Source: RGIG8748 sp045532255 (GTDB taxonomy: Bacteria; Bacillota; Clostridia; UMGS1810). From it: a DNA stretch of 45,032 nucleotides. Below are positions 34,392 to 41,578 of the stretch, in pieces. The notes beneath the pieces are model-generated. The model was not told the origin of the DNA and searched no databases. It saw nothing but the letters and a program-made list of their open reading frames with translations. The translations under genes and the position numbers were made by a program. The stretch is taken from assembly GCA_045532255.1 (NCBI GenBank), contig JAZSFO010000030.1, positions 1 through 45,032 of the forward strand, given 5' to 3'. Numbering within the stretch: the stretch's first letter is position 1; every line of letters starts with the position of its first letter.

Positions 34392-35750
34392 TCACCTTTT
34401 TTTGTTTGTTCTGAGCCTTTGTATAAATTCAAGGTTATTCCTGGTGCGTACTATGTTGGATATAATATTTTCTGTTATTTCCTGAGGGTTGCTGTTTAAG
34501 GAACGGCGTATTGCCCACGATGCCTCTTTCTCAGCGCTGTCGAGTATAAGCTCGTCCTTTCTTGTGCCTGACTTGTAGATGTCTATTGCGGGGAATATTC
34601 TTCTCTCGCTGAGTCTGCGGTCAAGATGTACCTCCATATTGCCCGTACCCTTGAATTCCTCAAATATAACATCGTCCATACGGCTTCCTGTCTCTATGAG
34701 GGCAGTTGCAAGTATGGTAAGACTTCCGCCATTTTCGATATTTCTTGCGGCGCCAAAAAACTTCTTCGGTTTATGAAGTGCCGCAGGGTCAATACCTCCC
34801 GAAAGCGTTCTGCCCGAGGGCGGTATGGTAAGATTGTACGCCCTTGCAAGCCTTGTGATACTATCAAGAAGTATCACAACATCCTTGCCGTGTTCTACAA
34901 GCCTCATGGCTCTTTCCAGTACCATTTCCGCAACCTTGATATGATGCTCGGGAAGCTCGTCAAAGGTGGAATATATTACCTCACCGTTTATGGAACGGCG
35001 CATGTCGGTAACCTCTTCGGGTCTCTCGTCCACAAGAAGAACTATGAGGTTAACATCGGGATTATTGGTGCTTATGCTGTTTGCAATACTTTTTAAGAGG
35101 GTTGTTTTGCCCGTCTTTGGCGGAGCTACGATTATACCTCTCTGTCCCTTTCCGATGGGGGCAAGCAGGTCTATGAGGCGGACGGAATAATCATCCGAGT
35201 CTCTTTCGAGCCTGAGTCTCTCGTTGGGGTAAACAGGAATAAGCTGGTCAAAGCTCTTTCGCTTTAATGTCTTGTCTATACTGTCGCCGTTTACGGTCTT
35301 GACATAGATAAGAGCGTCAAAGCGTTCACCCTCGTTGGCGGCTCTTGCGATGCCGTAGAGATAGTCTCCTGTCTTGAGATTAAAGCGTCTTATCTGTGTC
35401 GGAGAAACATAAACATCGTCAGGGCATGTAAGATAGTTGTCACCCCTCAAAAAGCCAAAGCCGTCGGGATGAATGTCTAATATCCCCTTTACCTCTGTAG
35501 TATTATTCTGATTTTCTGTCTTTGTGGATTTACGGCAGGAAGATGCCTCTCTGGAACTTATATCCTCTGAATCGGAATTGCATTTGGAAGTATTTTCATC
35601 ATTTGTATCGGGTACGGCATCGGCTGTCTGTGCCTTTTTGATAAGCTCTTCAAGCTCGCTTTTCTTTAGCTTGGACACAGACCTGATGCCAAGCTCCTTT
35701 GCCTGCTCTCTTAGGGAAGCAAGCGTAGAAGCAGAAGTTGTATTTGGCAT
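34392..35750 (-). CDS. rho: Transcription termination factor Rho
   Basis: 452 residues. Hexameric RNA-dependent helicase. Rho-N domain (TLASLREQAKELGIRSVSKLKKSELEELI), a low-complexity polar insert (about 40-85), the RNA-binding cold-shock-like domain (GILDIHPDGFGFLRG), Walker A PPKTGKTTLLK, Walker B VVILLDSITRLARAYN and the secondary RNA site/R-loop PPSGRTLSGGIDP. The insert is moderate for the group. AGAAGATAT precedes the ATG. Upstream lies the hairpin array (35860-36105). Confidence 0.97.
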   Translation of the reverse strand: MPNTTSASTLASLREQAKELGIRSVSKLKKSELEELIKKAQTADAVPDTNDENTSKCNSDSEDISSREASSCRKSTKTENQNNTTEVKGILDIHPDGFGFLRGDNYLTCPDDVYVSPTQIRRFNLKTGDYLYGIARAANEGERFDALIYVKTVNGDSIDKTLKRKSFDQLIPVYPNERLRLERDSDDYSVRLIDLLAPIGKGQRGIIVAPPKTGKTTLLKSIANSISTNNPDVNLIVLLVDERPEEVTDMRRSINGEVIYSTFDELPEHHIKVAEMVLERAMRLVEHGKDVVILLDSITRLARAYNLTIPPSGRTLSGGIDPAALHKPKKFFGAARNIENGGSLTILATALIETGSRMDDVIFEEFKGTGNMEVHLDRRLSERRIFPAIDIYKSGTRKDELILDSAEKEASWAIRRSLNSNPQEITENIISNIVRTRNNLEFIQRLRTNKKR

Positions 35751-36287
35751 ATATCTTCTCCTTGTTCTAAATAAAAATCATATCTTTGCGGTTCGCGGGA
35801 AACCGTTGAACCCTACATTGCTTGTGTTTATTATAAAATCAGTGAGCGATTTAGATGCCACTGTTTTGTCGATATGCAATCTTCGATTGCTCGATATTTT
35901 TGTTATCACAAAATCGATATGTTTTCGCTACGCTCAAACTCGATATGATATGAATTCTTGTACCCCAAGAGTACTTCTTCGCTTCGCTCAGGGCGTCGCG
36001 TAAGCGACATATCGAGTGCGATAGCACATATCGAGTCTGCAAGACATATCGAGAATTCTGCCAAGAATTCATATCGACGATTTCAAGCTTTGCTTGAAAT
36101 CATTATACCACAAAAAGTCACTTAATTGTATGTACAAATTAAACTATATTAGTGATTTTTTTTGTTGATTATCACAAAAACTATAATATAGATTTTTTGG
36201 ATAGGATATTATATAATAAAATAAACACATATAATAATTTTCTCGATATGCTGTCTGATGGCAACGAGTATTAAAAGGGGTTAAGTT
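35751..36287. repeat. Gene-free 537-base gap with hairpin array
   Basis: Between the divergent rho and BrkB genes. At about 35785-35815 is a fragment (GAACCCTAC) resembling part of the 27461-27645 element. From 35869 to 36104 heptamers TCGATAT (35869, 35891, 35914, 35940) and then ATATCGA (36009, 36028, 36046, 36071) alternate with short self-complementary spacers such as GCAATC-TTC-GATTGC, GTGC-GATA-GCAC, GTCGC-GTAA-GCGAC and GTCT-GCA-AGAC. A ninth heptamer is at 36243. The rest (36110-36287) is AT-rich with several possible -10 elements; no gene seen. Confidence 0.85.
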
Positions 36288-37133
36288 ATGAAAAGAATTA
36301 AACATCCTTTTTTGAAATTATTGGTATCATATTTTCATAAATTTACAAAGCAGGATATTAATGGACTTAGTGCAGAGATGGGCTTTTATCTTCTCACCGC
36401 ACTTTTTCCGTTCTTTCTTGTGCTCTTTGTCATAGCGACTATGATAAGCCAGAGTATGCAGGACATGCTTCTGAACCTCATAAGCTATCTTCCAAGAGAT
36501 TTGGAAATTCTTATTACGGACATGCTCATGAGCTTTAAGGGAAGTCTAACCCTTGTTATAACCTCAGCGGCACTTGCCCTGTGGTACATGTCCAATGTTA
36601 TAAGCACACTTACCAAGGCTATGAACCGCTTTTACGGCGTTAAGGAAACAAGAAACTTCTTTAAGCTAAAGGCAATGTGCCTGCTCTATGCAATAGCAAT
36701 TATAGTTCTGGTATTTCTAAGCTTTGCACTGGTTATCTTCGGGCAGGGGACACAATTCCTCCTGGAATACATGGACTATTTCAGCTTTATCAACACCGAG
36801 AGGGCATGGGATTACTTAAGATATCTGTCCGTCATACTGGCAATATTCGTATCACTAGTAATTATGTTCAAGAGCCTGCCGAACAAAAAGCTGTCTATAA
36901 AGGCTGTTGCAGGCGGTTCGGCACTGACAACTGCCGCGTGGTGCATAACATCATACGGCTTTGCCGTATATGTAAACGCGTTTTCCCGATATCATGTAAT
37001 ATACGGCTCGCTTGCAAGTATTATAATTCTTGTCACTTGGGTATATATATCCTCATTTGTGATACTTCTCGGTGCATCGCTTAACTCGTTCTGGTACAGA
37101 ATATCTGTTGCAAAGAGACTAAAAAACCGTTAA
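36288..37133 (+). CDS. YihY/BrkB-family membrane protein
   Basis: 281 residues with about six membrane segments. Family marks are the N-terminal LSAEMGFYLLTALFPFFLVLFVIA, the loop WYMSNVISTLTKAMNRFYGVKETRNFFKLK and LPNKKLSIKAVAGGSALTTAAWCITSYGFAVYV followed by SRYHVIYGSLASIIILVTWVYISS. Once mistaken for RNase BN in E. coli; the family role (possibly transport or envelope) is unknown. AAAGGGG lies 8 bases before the ATG. Alone on its strand, followed by the separately promoted rpmB. Confidence 0.9.
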   Translation: MKRIKHPFLKLLVSYFHKFTKQDINGLSAEMGFYLLTALFPFFLVLFVIATMISQSMQDMLLNLISYLPRDLEILITDMLMSFKGSLTLVITSAALALWYMSNVISTLTKAMNRFYGVKETRNFFKLKAMCLLYAIAIIVLVFLSFALVIFGQGTQFLLEYMDYFSFINTERAWDYLRYLSVILAIFVSLVIMFKSLPNKKLSIKAVAGGSALTTAAWCITSYGFAVYVNAFSRYHVIYGSLASIIILVTWVYISSFVILLGASLNSFWYRISVAKRLKNR

Positions 37134-37220
37134 GACAATGAAAAGTAACTCAAAAAAAGCATTATTTGGCATAAGAATTGATTTTTTTTACAAAATTATC
37201 AAAATATTTTCAAAAAACAC

Positions 37221-37249
37221 TTGCCAAAGTCAGTTTTTTTTGATACAAT
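37221..37249 (+). promoter_or_regulatory. rpmB promoter
   Basis: -35 TTGCCA (37221-37226), 17-base spacer with a T-run, -10 TACAAT (37244-37249). It yields a leader of about 90 bases. Confidence 0.75.
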
Positions 37250-37283
37250 ATACCTTGTGTTTATGACCGTATAATTTTTTGGG

Positions 37284-37307
37284 GGTTGTAAGCATCGCAT
37301 TACAACC
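37284..37307 (+). promoter_or_regulatory. Leader hairpin of rpmB
   Basis: 8-bp stem GGTTGTAA / TTACAACC with an 8-base loop in the rpmB 5' leader, about 38 bases before the start. It could be a control site or just an mRNA-stabilising hairpin; no known ribosomal protein leader was recognised. Confidence 0.4.
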
Positions 37308-37345
37308 GATATAATACAGGATTATCAAGTAGGAGGTGCATATAT

Positions 37346-37534
37346 ATGGCAAAGTGTGAAATCTGCGGTAAGGGTGTTGCTTTTGGTATCAAAGTCAGCC
37401 ACTCTCACAGAAGAGCCAACAGAACATGGAAGGCTAATGTAAGACCCGTTAGAACAGTTGTTAACGGTACATCTAAGAAGATGCACATTTGCACAAGCTG
37501 CTTAAGAACATTAAAAGCAGGTAAAGCAATATAA
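37346..37534 (+). CDS. rpmB: 50S ribosomal protein L28
   Basis: 62 residues, the normal size. Large-subunit protein near the E site. Starts AKCEICGKGVAFGIKVSHSHRR; two CxxC pairs (KCEIC and CTSC) show the zinc-binding form. TAGGAGGTG precedes the ATG. In B. subtilis rpmB neighbours spoVM; here a SpoVM-like ORF lies convergently just downstream. Confidence 0.97.
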   Translation: MAKCEICGKGVAFGIKVSHSHRRANRTWKANVRPVRTVVNGTSKKMHICTSCLRTLKAGKAI

Positions 37535-37551
37535 CATGACTATTATGAATT

Positions 37552-37590
37552 AAAATGAGGACTCAATTTAAGAATTGATGTCCTCATTTT
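37552..37590 (+). terminator. Shared terminator of rpmB and the convergent sporulation operon
   Basis: Stem AAAATGAGGAC / GTCCTCATTTT extended by an inner TCAATT / AATTGA with one bulge. U-rich sequence follows on the + side (TTTTTCATTTTA); on the minus side the tract is TTTTAATT. It sits 18 bases after the rpmB stop and 6 bases past the SpoVM candidate stop, serving both. Confidence 0.85.
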
Positions 37591-37595
37591 TCATT

Positions 37596-37664
37596 TTACA
37601 TCTTAAATATTTTCTTAAGAAATTTTTTTACTATTCCGGGGAAATTAAGTATTACAACCTTCAT
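37596..37664 (-). CDS. spoVM: Candidate SpoVM, 22-residue amphipathic membrane peptide
   Basis: A 22-codon ORF starting MKVVILNFPG and ending KKIFKM. AAGGAG lies 9 bases before the ATG, a strong start for so small an ORF. Pro9 is at the same position as in B. subtilis SpoVM (26 residues, MK....LPKFLGGIV), where it is needed for curvature sensing on the forespore membrane. The remainder makes a basic amphipathic helix. Neighbourhood fits: rpmB is adjacent (spoVM and rpmB are neighbours in Bacillus) and the upstream genes on its strand look spore-related. SpoVM anchors SpoIVA to start coat assembly. It lacks about four residues compared with Bacillus. Confidence 0.72.
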   Translation of the reverse strand: MKVVILNFPGIVKKFLKKIFKM

Positions 37665-37678
37665 CAATGACACTCCTT

Positions 37679-37834
37679 TTACCAGCACTTCTTCAAAGCC
37701 ACACAAAGTATGATAATAAGTACACATTCTACAACTGCTATTACTATTGGCGGCAGGAAAAAAGCCATCAGAAGCCCGACTACAAATCCCAGAATACCTA
37801 TAATCAAAGCTCCTCTGCCGAATTTCTTCAGCAT
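37679..37834 (-). CDS. Small hydrophobic membrane protein of unknown function
   Basis: 51 residues: basic N-terminus (MLKKFGRG) then two adjacent hydrophobic segments (about 9-28 and 29-47) and a short KKCW tail. Not recognised as a known family. The start at 37834 is preferred because GGGGG lies 7 bases upstream; the ATG at 37840 is too close. It lies 14 bases before the SpoVM candidate and follows the peptidoglycan-binding genes on the same strand, which suggests a role in the spore envelope. That is inference from position only. Confidence 0.6.
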   Translation of the reverse strand: MLKKFGRGALIIGILGFVVGLLMAFFLPPIVIAVVECVLIIILCVALKKCW

Positions 37835-37915
37835 ATTCATGCCCCCTTTTTTGTGCTTGCTACATAATATGCAGCGAGTGTCTTCGTTGTTACAATTTGG
37901 GGGATTGCGGGACAT

Positions 37916-38443
37916 TTATGAATTTACCCTCCTGTCCTCTGCCCTGTTGACTGTTATGTATGTGTTATAAAGCTCGGCAAGGGCATTTATAAAAGCTCTG
38001 TCTATAAGCGAATTGGGTGTAAGGCCGCTTATTATCTGGATTTTTTCTACCTCTGTCTGCGTCGGTGCATCAAATACTCCTGTTATATCAATTGCGTCTA
38101 TATTGTCAAAGTAATCCGAAAGTGCCAGTATCATTGCCTGAATAACATAAAGACTGGATGAGGCTGAACCGACCTCAATCGGAACATCAAGCTCATCTAT
38201 AATTACTACCGACACCTGCCTTTGGTTGTCACGGTAATTATTTTCGTATGCTTCCACGATTTTATCCCATGTGTCATTGTCCACCTCTCCTGTTACATAG
38301 AGGTTGTTGGCTCTCTGAAAGCTCCTTACCGCTTCTTGGGTTTGCTCGCCGTATATTCCGTCGGGAATAATACGCTCTATACTGTCGTCAAAAAAAGACA
38401 ATTCCCTGAGCATTGTCTGTATTTGTCTTATTTCTTCCTCCAT
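37916..38443 (-). CDS. Protein with two peptidoglycan-binding (PG_binding_1) domains
   Basis: 175 residues, no signal peptide seen. First domain at about 4-62 with PDGIYGEQTQEAVRSFQRANNLYVTGEVDNDTWDKI, a clear PG_binding_1 repeat; a second, divergent one at about 95-160 (ITGVFDAPTQTEVEKIQIISGL). No catalytic domain. It follows the SpoIID-like gene by 15 bases, which itself has two such domains, so this looks like a detached binding module of the same system. Function probably in spore cortex recognition; inferred. Confidence 0.8.
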   Translation of the reverse strand: MEEEIRQIQTMLRELSFFDDSIERIIPDGIYGEQTQEAVRSFQRANNLYVTGEVDNDTWDKIVEAYENNYRDNQRQVSVVIIDELDVPIEVGSASSSLYVIQAMILALSDYFDNIDAIDITGVFDAPTQTEVEKIQIISGLTPNSLIDRAFINALAELYNTYITVNRAEDRRVNS

Positions 38444-38458
38444 ACACCTATCCCCCTT

Positions 38459-39592
38459 TTAAGAATCTGCAGAAATTACTCTGCCCGGATAACTCACCGC
38501 ATTGATATCGGGTATCAGTACGGTGTTATTTATTCCGTCATAGTATCTGTATAATTCGTCCCAGGTTCTTCTGCCAACCACACCGTCTGCAACAAGCCCT
38601 GCGGTACGCTGAAACGCCCTTACGGAATCCTCGGTAAATTCACCGAAATATCCCGTTATGGGAACAGAGGGGACCGTGTCATAGAACTCGCTTATAGAGG
38701 ACAGGAAGAACTGGAGAGTTGCCACATAGTCATTTTCATCGCCAAGGCGGAGTGCCTCCGGATACTCAAGCGATGAGCCGAAAATCGTTACTCCCACACT
38801 GTCAAGCTCTGCAAGTCTCAGAAGTCCTACATACAGCATTACAAGTCTGTTCCAGGTTCCTATACCGACAATTCCGTCGGGAGTTAAGTCAAATATCTCC
38901 TGAAATGTCCTTACCGCTCTTTCTGTACTCTCACCGAATATTCCGTCAACATCTACCCTCGGTATTGCAGGATAGTTTCGGGATATTGTGTTAAGCTCTC
39001 TTTGTATTACGGTTACCGCATCTCCCGAGTCGCCCCTCCTCAGCGGATATCCGGGATAAAGGGAGGTTATGTCTGTAATGGGGGTGTTCTCCACAAGCTC
39101 TATGTTGTCGCCGTAATAATACTTTAAGATACCCAAGGGGCTGTAGCCCTGCCTTGCTAGATACTCACTCCCCCACTGCGAAAGTCCCTCGCAGGTAACG
39201 GTTGTTCCGTTACAATACTTGGCGGCTAGAGGCTCTATGGAACCGATTCTTCTTATGTAGGTTGTAAAAATCTGGTCTACAATTCTGCTTATATTGTCAA
39301 AAATCGTTCTTCCGTTGATAAACTTCTGGTCATATGCCGTAGAGCTTGTGATATCAAAATCATAGCCTCTGCTTCTGTAGAAATTCGTATAGACCCTGTT
39401 TAGTGCATAGGAAATCTGTGCGTATATATTGGCATATATAGCCGCCTCATTCCATGTGGGATATATTTCGCTTGATGCAACATTTTTGATATACTGCGGA
39501 AACGACAGGGTTACATTTTCTGCATTGGAATCGGGAGAACCGAGATGCACCGTGATATACTGAGGTATCGACGGGGTTACAACAACTGCCAT
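38459..39592 (-). CDS. SleC-like spore cortex-lytic protein: SpoIID-like domain plus two peptidoglycan-binding domains
   Basis: 377 residues. N-terminal SpoIID-like domain (about 10-165) with YIKNVASSEIYPTWNEAA, containing the glutamate equivalent to the SpoIID lytic-transglycosylase acid, then FYRSRGYDFDITSSTAYDQ and CEGLSQWGSEYLARQGY. Two PG_binding_1 domains follow (about 190-245 and 280-345). This resembles the mature part of clostridial SleC, which cuts spore cortex at germination, but the N-terminal prepro domain is absent from this gene and a similar one may be supplied by 39603-39986. No signal peptide, as expected for mother-cell-made spore proteins. GGAGG before the ATG. Confidence 0.8.
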   Translation of the reverse strand: MAVVVTPSIPQYITVHLGSPDSNAENVTLSFPQYIKNVASSEIYPTWNEAAIYANIYAQISYALNRVYTNFYRSRGYDFDITSSTAYDQKFINGRTIFDNISRIVDQIFTTYIRRIGSIEPLAAKYCNGTTVTCEGLSQWGSEYLARQGYSPLGILKYYYGDNIELVENTPITDITSLYPGYPLRRGDSGDAVTVIQRELNTISRNYPAIPRVDVDGIFGESTERAVRTFQEIFDLTPDGIVGIGTWNRLVMLYVGLLRLAELDSVGVTIFGSSLEYPEALRLGDENDYVATLQFFLSSISEFYDTVPSVPITGYFGEFTEDSVRAFQRTAGLVADGVVGRRTWDELYRYYDGINNTVLIPDINAVSYPGRVISADS

Positions 39593-39602
39593 ACCTTACC
39601 TC

Positions 39603-39986
39603 CTAAAGATTTTGCGGACTTTCTACAAATTCATCCGCCATTTCATCATTTCTCTGATTGTCGGGAAGCGGTATGAGCGGTGTGTCCACAACTGTTGTCT
39701 CTCCTGCAAATATCTGTACATTTTTTATGACAACAGTATAATACATCGGATGGTCTACCCTTACATCCACAACAGAAAAAACATCACTGTCCCCTGGTTC
39801 TAAGCTCAGGGATTTATCGGGTGCAGAGATGGTAATAGGTGCTATCTGTCCGTTTTTGTCCGTGGTACGCTTGGCGATTATGTTTGTTCTTCCGCCCTCC
39901 GTCTGACTTACGGTAACTATTGCTTCTGCTACGGGAAGGTTTCCTCTTGAGGTATATATTCTTGCTGTAAGAAATCCGTTTTGCAT
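39603..39986 (-). CDS. Beta-sandwich protein resembling a SleC N-terminal/carboxypeptidase-regulatory-like domain
   Basis: 127 residues, no signal peptide or membrane segment. The start MQNGFLTARIYTSRGNLPVAEAIVTV and TDKNGQIAPITISAP have the pattern of a carboxypeptidase-regulatory-like beta-sandwich (RGNLPVAEA...TDKNG). An acidic tail ends it. It precedes the SpoIID-like gene by 10 bases, so I infer it corresponds to the N-terminal prepro region of SleC-type proteins, here separate. ATG 39986 follows AGAGGTG by about 10 bases. Alternatively it is an unrelated coat or cortex protein. Confidence 0.62.
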   Translation of the reverse strand: MQNGFLTARIYTSRGNLPVAEAIVTVSQTEGGRTNIIAKRTTDKNGQIAPITISAPDKSLSLEPGDSDVFSVVDVRVDHPMYYTVVIKNVQIFAGETTVVDTPLIPLPDNQRNDEMADEFVESPQNL

Positions 39987-40012
39987 AATAGAATTCACCT
40001 CTTACTAAGTAT

Positions 40013-40041
40013 ATTGTAAAAAGACGCCGTCTATTACACAA
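40013..40041 (-). promoter_or_regulatory. Possible promoter of the cortex/SpoVM operon
   Basis: Leftward -35-like TTGTGT (40036-40041), 17-base spacer, -10-like TACAAT (40013-40018). A sequence CATACTA (like sigma-G -10 elements) is 40-45 bases further upstream but has no matching -35. The type of sigma factor is undecided. Confidence 0.35.
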
Positions 40042-40078
40042 AAAAATATTGAGGATGTAGTATGAATGATTTTTATAA

Positions 40079-40241
40079 ATGGCAAAATCAATACAATTGC
40101 TTCGTCCGCTATACGATATCCCATATCACACTAGGTATGAATTTTGGGAACATACGCCCCAAAATTCATAAGGCGTGTGCTACGGAATACCGCATATCGT
40201 ACGAGCGCACAGCGGAGGATATTCGATGCGTTGCGTCTTGC
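40079..40241. repeat. Module C copy plus half of module B, downstream of the P-loop gene
   Basis: About 160 bases matching the parC-side repeat (24583 on) at more than 90 percent by eye: TTGCTTCGTCCGCTATACG, CCAAAATTCATAAGGCGTG and CGTACGAGCGCACAGC are shared. It stops at the TTGCGTCTTGCG of module B, 11 bases from the P-loop gene stop (40253). The 266-base gap 39987-40252 otherwise contains only the candidate promoter at 40013-40041. Confidence 0.85.
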
Positions 40242-40252
40242 GTAGCCGAAAC

Positions 40253-41062
40253 TCATTTAATACTAAGCGATTTTATACTGAGGTTAACAAAGTCAACATA
40301 TATTGAAGCGTATTTTTCCACCGAGTTCTTGATGTGGTTTATAATCTCTGTTGAGCACCTTTTGATATCTGTTCCGTACTCCATGGTAACCTCTAGGTTA
40401 AATACAACATTGGAATTCGATTTGTCAAGGGATATACGGTTGATTTTGCAGACACCCTCGCAGAGCGATGCTTCATATGAGGCAAGAGAGCACAAAACCG
40501 TGTCATTTATCATAAAATCACCCAGATAGCTGTATGTGGGACGGACAATTGATTTGTCCTCAACGGTGTCGAGGGTTGAGCTTCTTCGAAAAACTCTTAA
40601 GGGGTCAAGGAAATATCCCGAGAAGGTCTTTCTTATCTCCATTACAGGTACGGGAATAACATGCTTGCCCTGACTCTGACGCATGAGCCTAGCCTTTGAT
40701 ATATCCTCCTCAGAGGATACATCTTCTATACGGATGATACCGCAAAACTCGGGAAGAGACAGCCTTTCACGGATTTTTTGTGCCATTTTTTCGCTTGTGG
40801 CAAGGATAAGAATTCCATTTGGGGAAAGTCTTTTTATTGCACTTGTAACTTCCTTCTTATGTTCTTCGTCGTCAAATATGGCTCTTTTTATTGCCGCAAC
40901 TACTGTTGGGGCTTTCTTTGCCGAAGTGCCTGCCATTATTTTGTTTTTGTTTATCAGTATTCCGTCATCAATGATGTAGTCTAGCTTGTATTTTGCTGCA
41001 AGAGGGATAGCATTGTAGCTTTTTCCTGTTCCGCTTTCTCCTATCAAGGCATATGTTTTCAC
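40253..41062 (-). CDS. P-loop NTPase with C-terminal Asp23/Gls24-like region
   Basis: 269 residues. Walker A GESGTGKS at 8-15 at the extreme N-terminus, then IDDGILINKNKIMAGTSAKKAP and, at about 85-95, NGILILATSEKMAQKI, which may include the second NTPase strand. From about 185 the sequence (NDTVLCSLASYEASLCEGVCKINRISLD... FNLEVTMEYGTDI... INHIKNSVEKYASIYVDFVNLSIKSL) resembles Asp23/Gls24 alkaline-shock proteins, which have that beta-alpha layout. Function unknown. GTG start, AGAGGA 9 bases upstream. Stands alone between the rplL terminator and a repeat. Confidence 0.7.
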   Translation of the reverse strand: MKTYALIGESGTGKSYNAIPLAAKYKLDYIIDDGILINKNKIMAGTSAKKAPTVVAAIKRAIFDDEEHKKEVTSAIKRLSPNGILILATSEKMAQKIRERLSLPEFCGIIRIEDVSSEEDISKARLMRQSQGKHVIPVPVMEIRKTFSGYFLDPLRVFRRSSTLDTVEDKSIVRPTYSYLGDFMINDTVLCSLASYEASLCEGVCKINRISLDKSNSNVVFNLEVTMEYGTDIKRCSTEIINHIKNSVEKYASIYVDFVNLSIKSLSIK

Positions 41063-41082
41063 TTTTTATCATCCTCTCATAT

Positions 41083-41120
41083 AACAAAAGCCGCCCGCAG
41101 ACTCAAAATCCACGAGCGAC
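41083..41120 (-). terminator. Terminator of the rplJ-rplL operon
   Basis: On the leftward RNA a 12-bp stem with G-U pairs, GUCGCUCGUGGA / UCUGCGGGCGGC (7-base loop), followed by UUUUGUU, 27 bases after the rplL stop. The wobble pairs make sense only on this strand, which fixes the orientation. Confidence 0.85.
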
Positions 41121-41146
41121 TCTCATAAGCATTTAGTGAACCAATA

Positions 41147-41518
41147 TTACTTAAGTTCAACTGTTGCGCCTGCTTCTTCAAGCTCAGCCTTGAGCTTTTC
41201 TGCTTCTTCCTTGGGAAGTCCTTCCTTAACTGTGCTGGGAGCACCGTCAACGAGATCCTTAGCTTCCTTAAGTCCGAGACCTGCAGCATCCTTAACAACC
41301 TTAACAACCTTAAGCTTTGCAGCACCTGCATCCTTAAGTATTACATCAAAGTCTGTCTTTTCTTCTGCAGCAGCACCTGCAGCAGCACCGCCTGCAACAA
41401 CTGCAACGGGAGCAGCAGCGCTTACGCCGAACTCTTCTTCCATCATCTTAACTAATTCTGCAACTTCCAATAATTTTAATTCTTTGATATCAGCAATGAT
41501 CTGTTCAAGATTAGCCAT
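41147..41518 (-). CDS. rplL: 50S ribosomal protein L7/L12
   Basis: 123 residues. Stalk protein that recruits translation GTPases. N-terminal dimerisation domain (LEQIIADIKELKLLEVAELVKMMEEEFGV), Ala-rich hinge (AAAPVAVVAGGAAAGAAAEEKTDF) and C-terminal domain with KLKVVKVVKDAAGLGLKEAKDLVDGAP. AGGAGGTAAA precedes the ATG. In most Bacillota rpoB follows; here the transcript ends. Confidence 0.98.
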   Translation of the reverse strand: MANLEQIIADIKELKLLEVAELVKMMEEEFGVSAAAPVAVVAGGAAAGAAAEEKTDFDVILKDAGAAKLKVVKVVKDAAGLGLKEAKDLVDGAPSTVKEGLPKEEAEKLKAELEEAGATVELK

Positions 41519-41578
41519 TTCTTTTTACCTCCTGTTAAATAAAATATAATAAATAATTTTTTGTTTAATTCTGCCTGA

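Noticed and set aside
35869..36077. Regularly spaced heptamers suggested a CRISPR-like array
   Set aside because: The repeats are only 7 bases, change orientation midway, and the spacers are palindromes; no cas genes are near.
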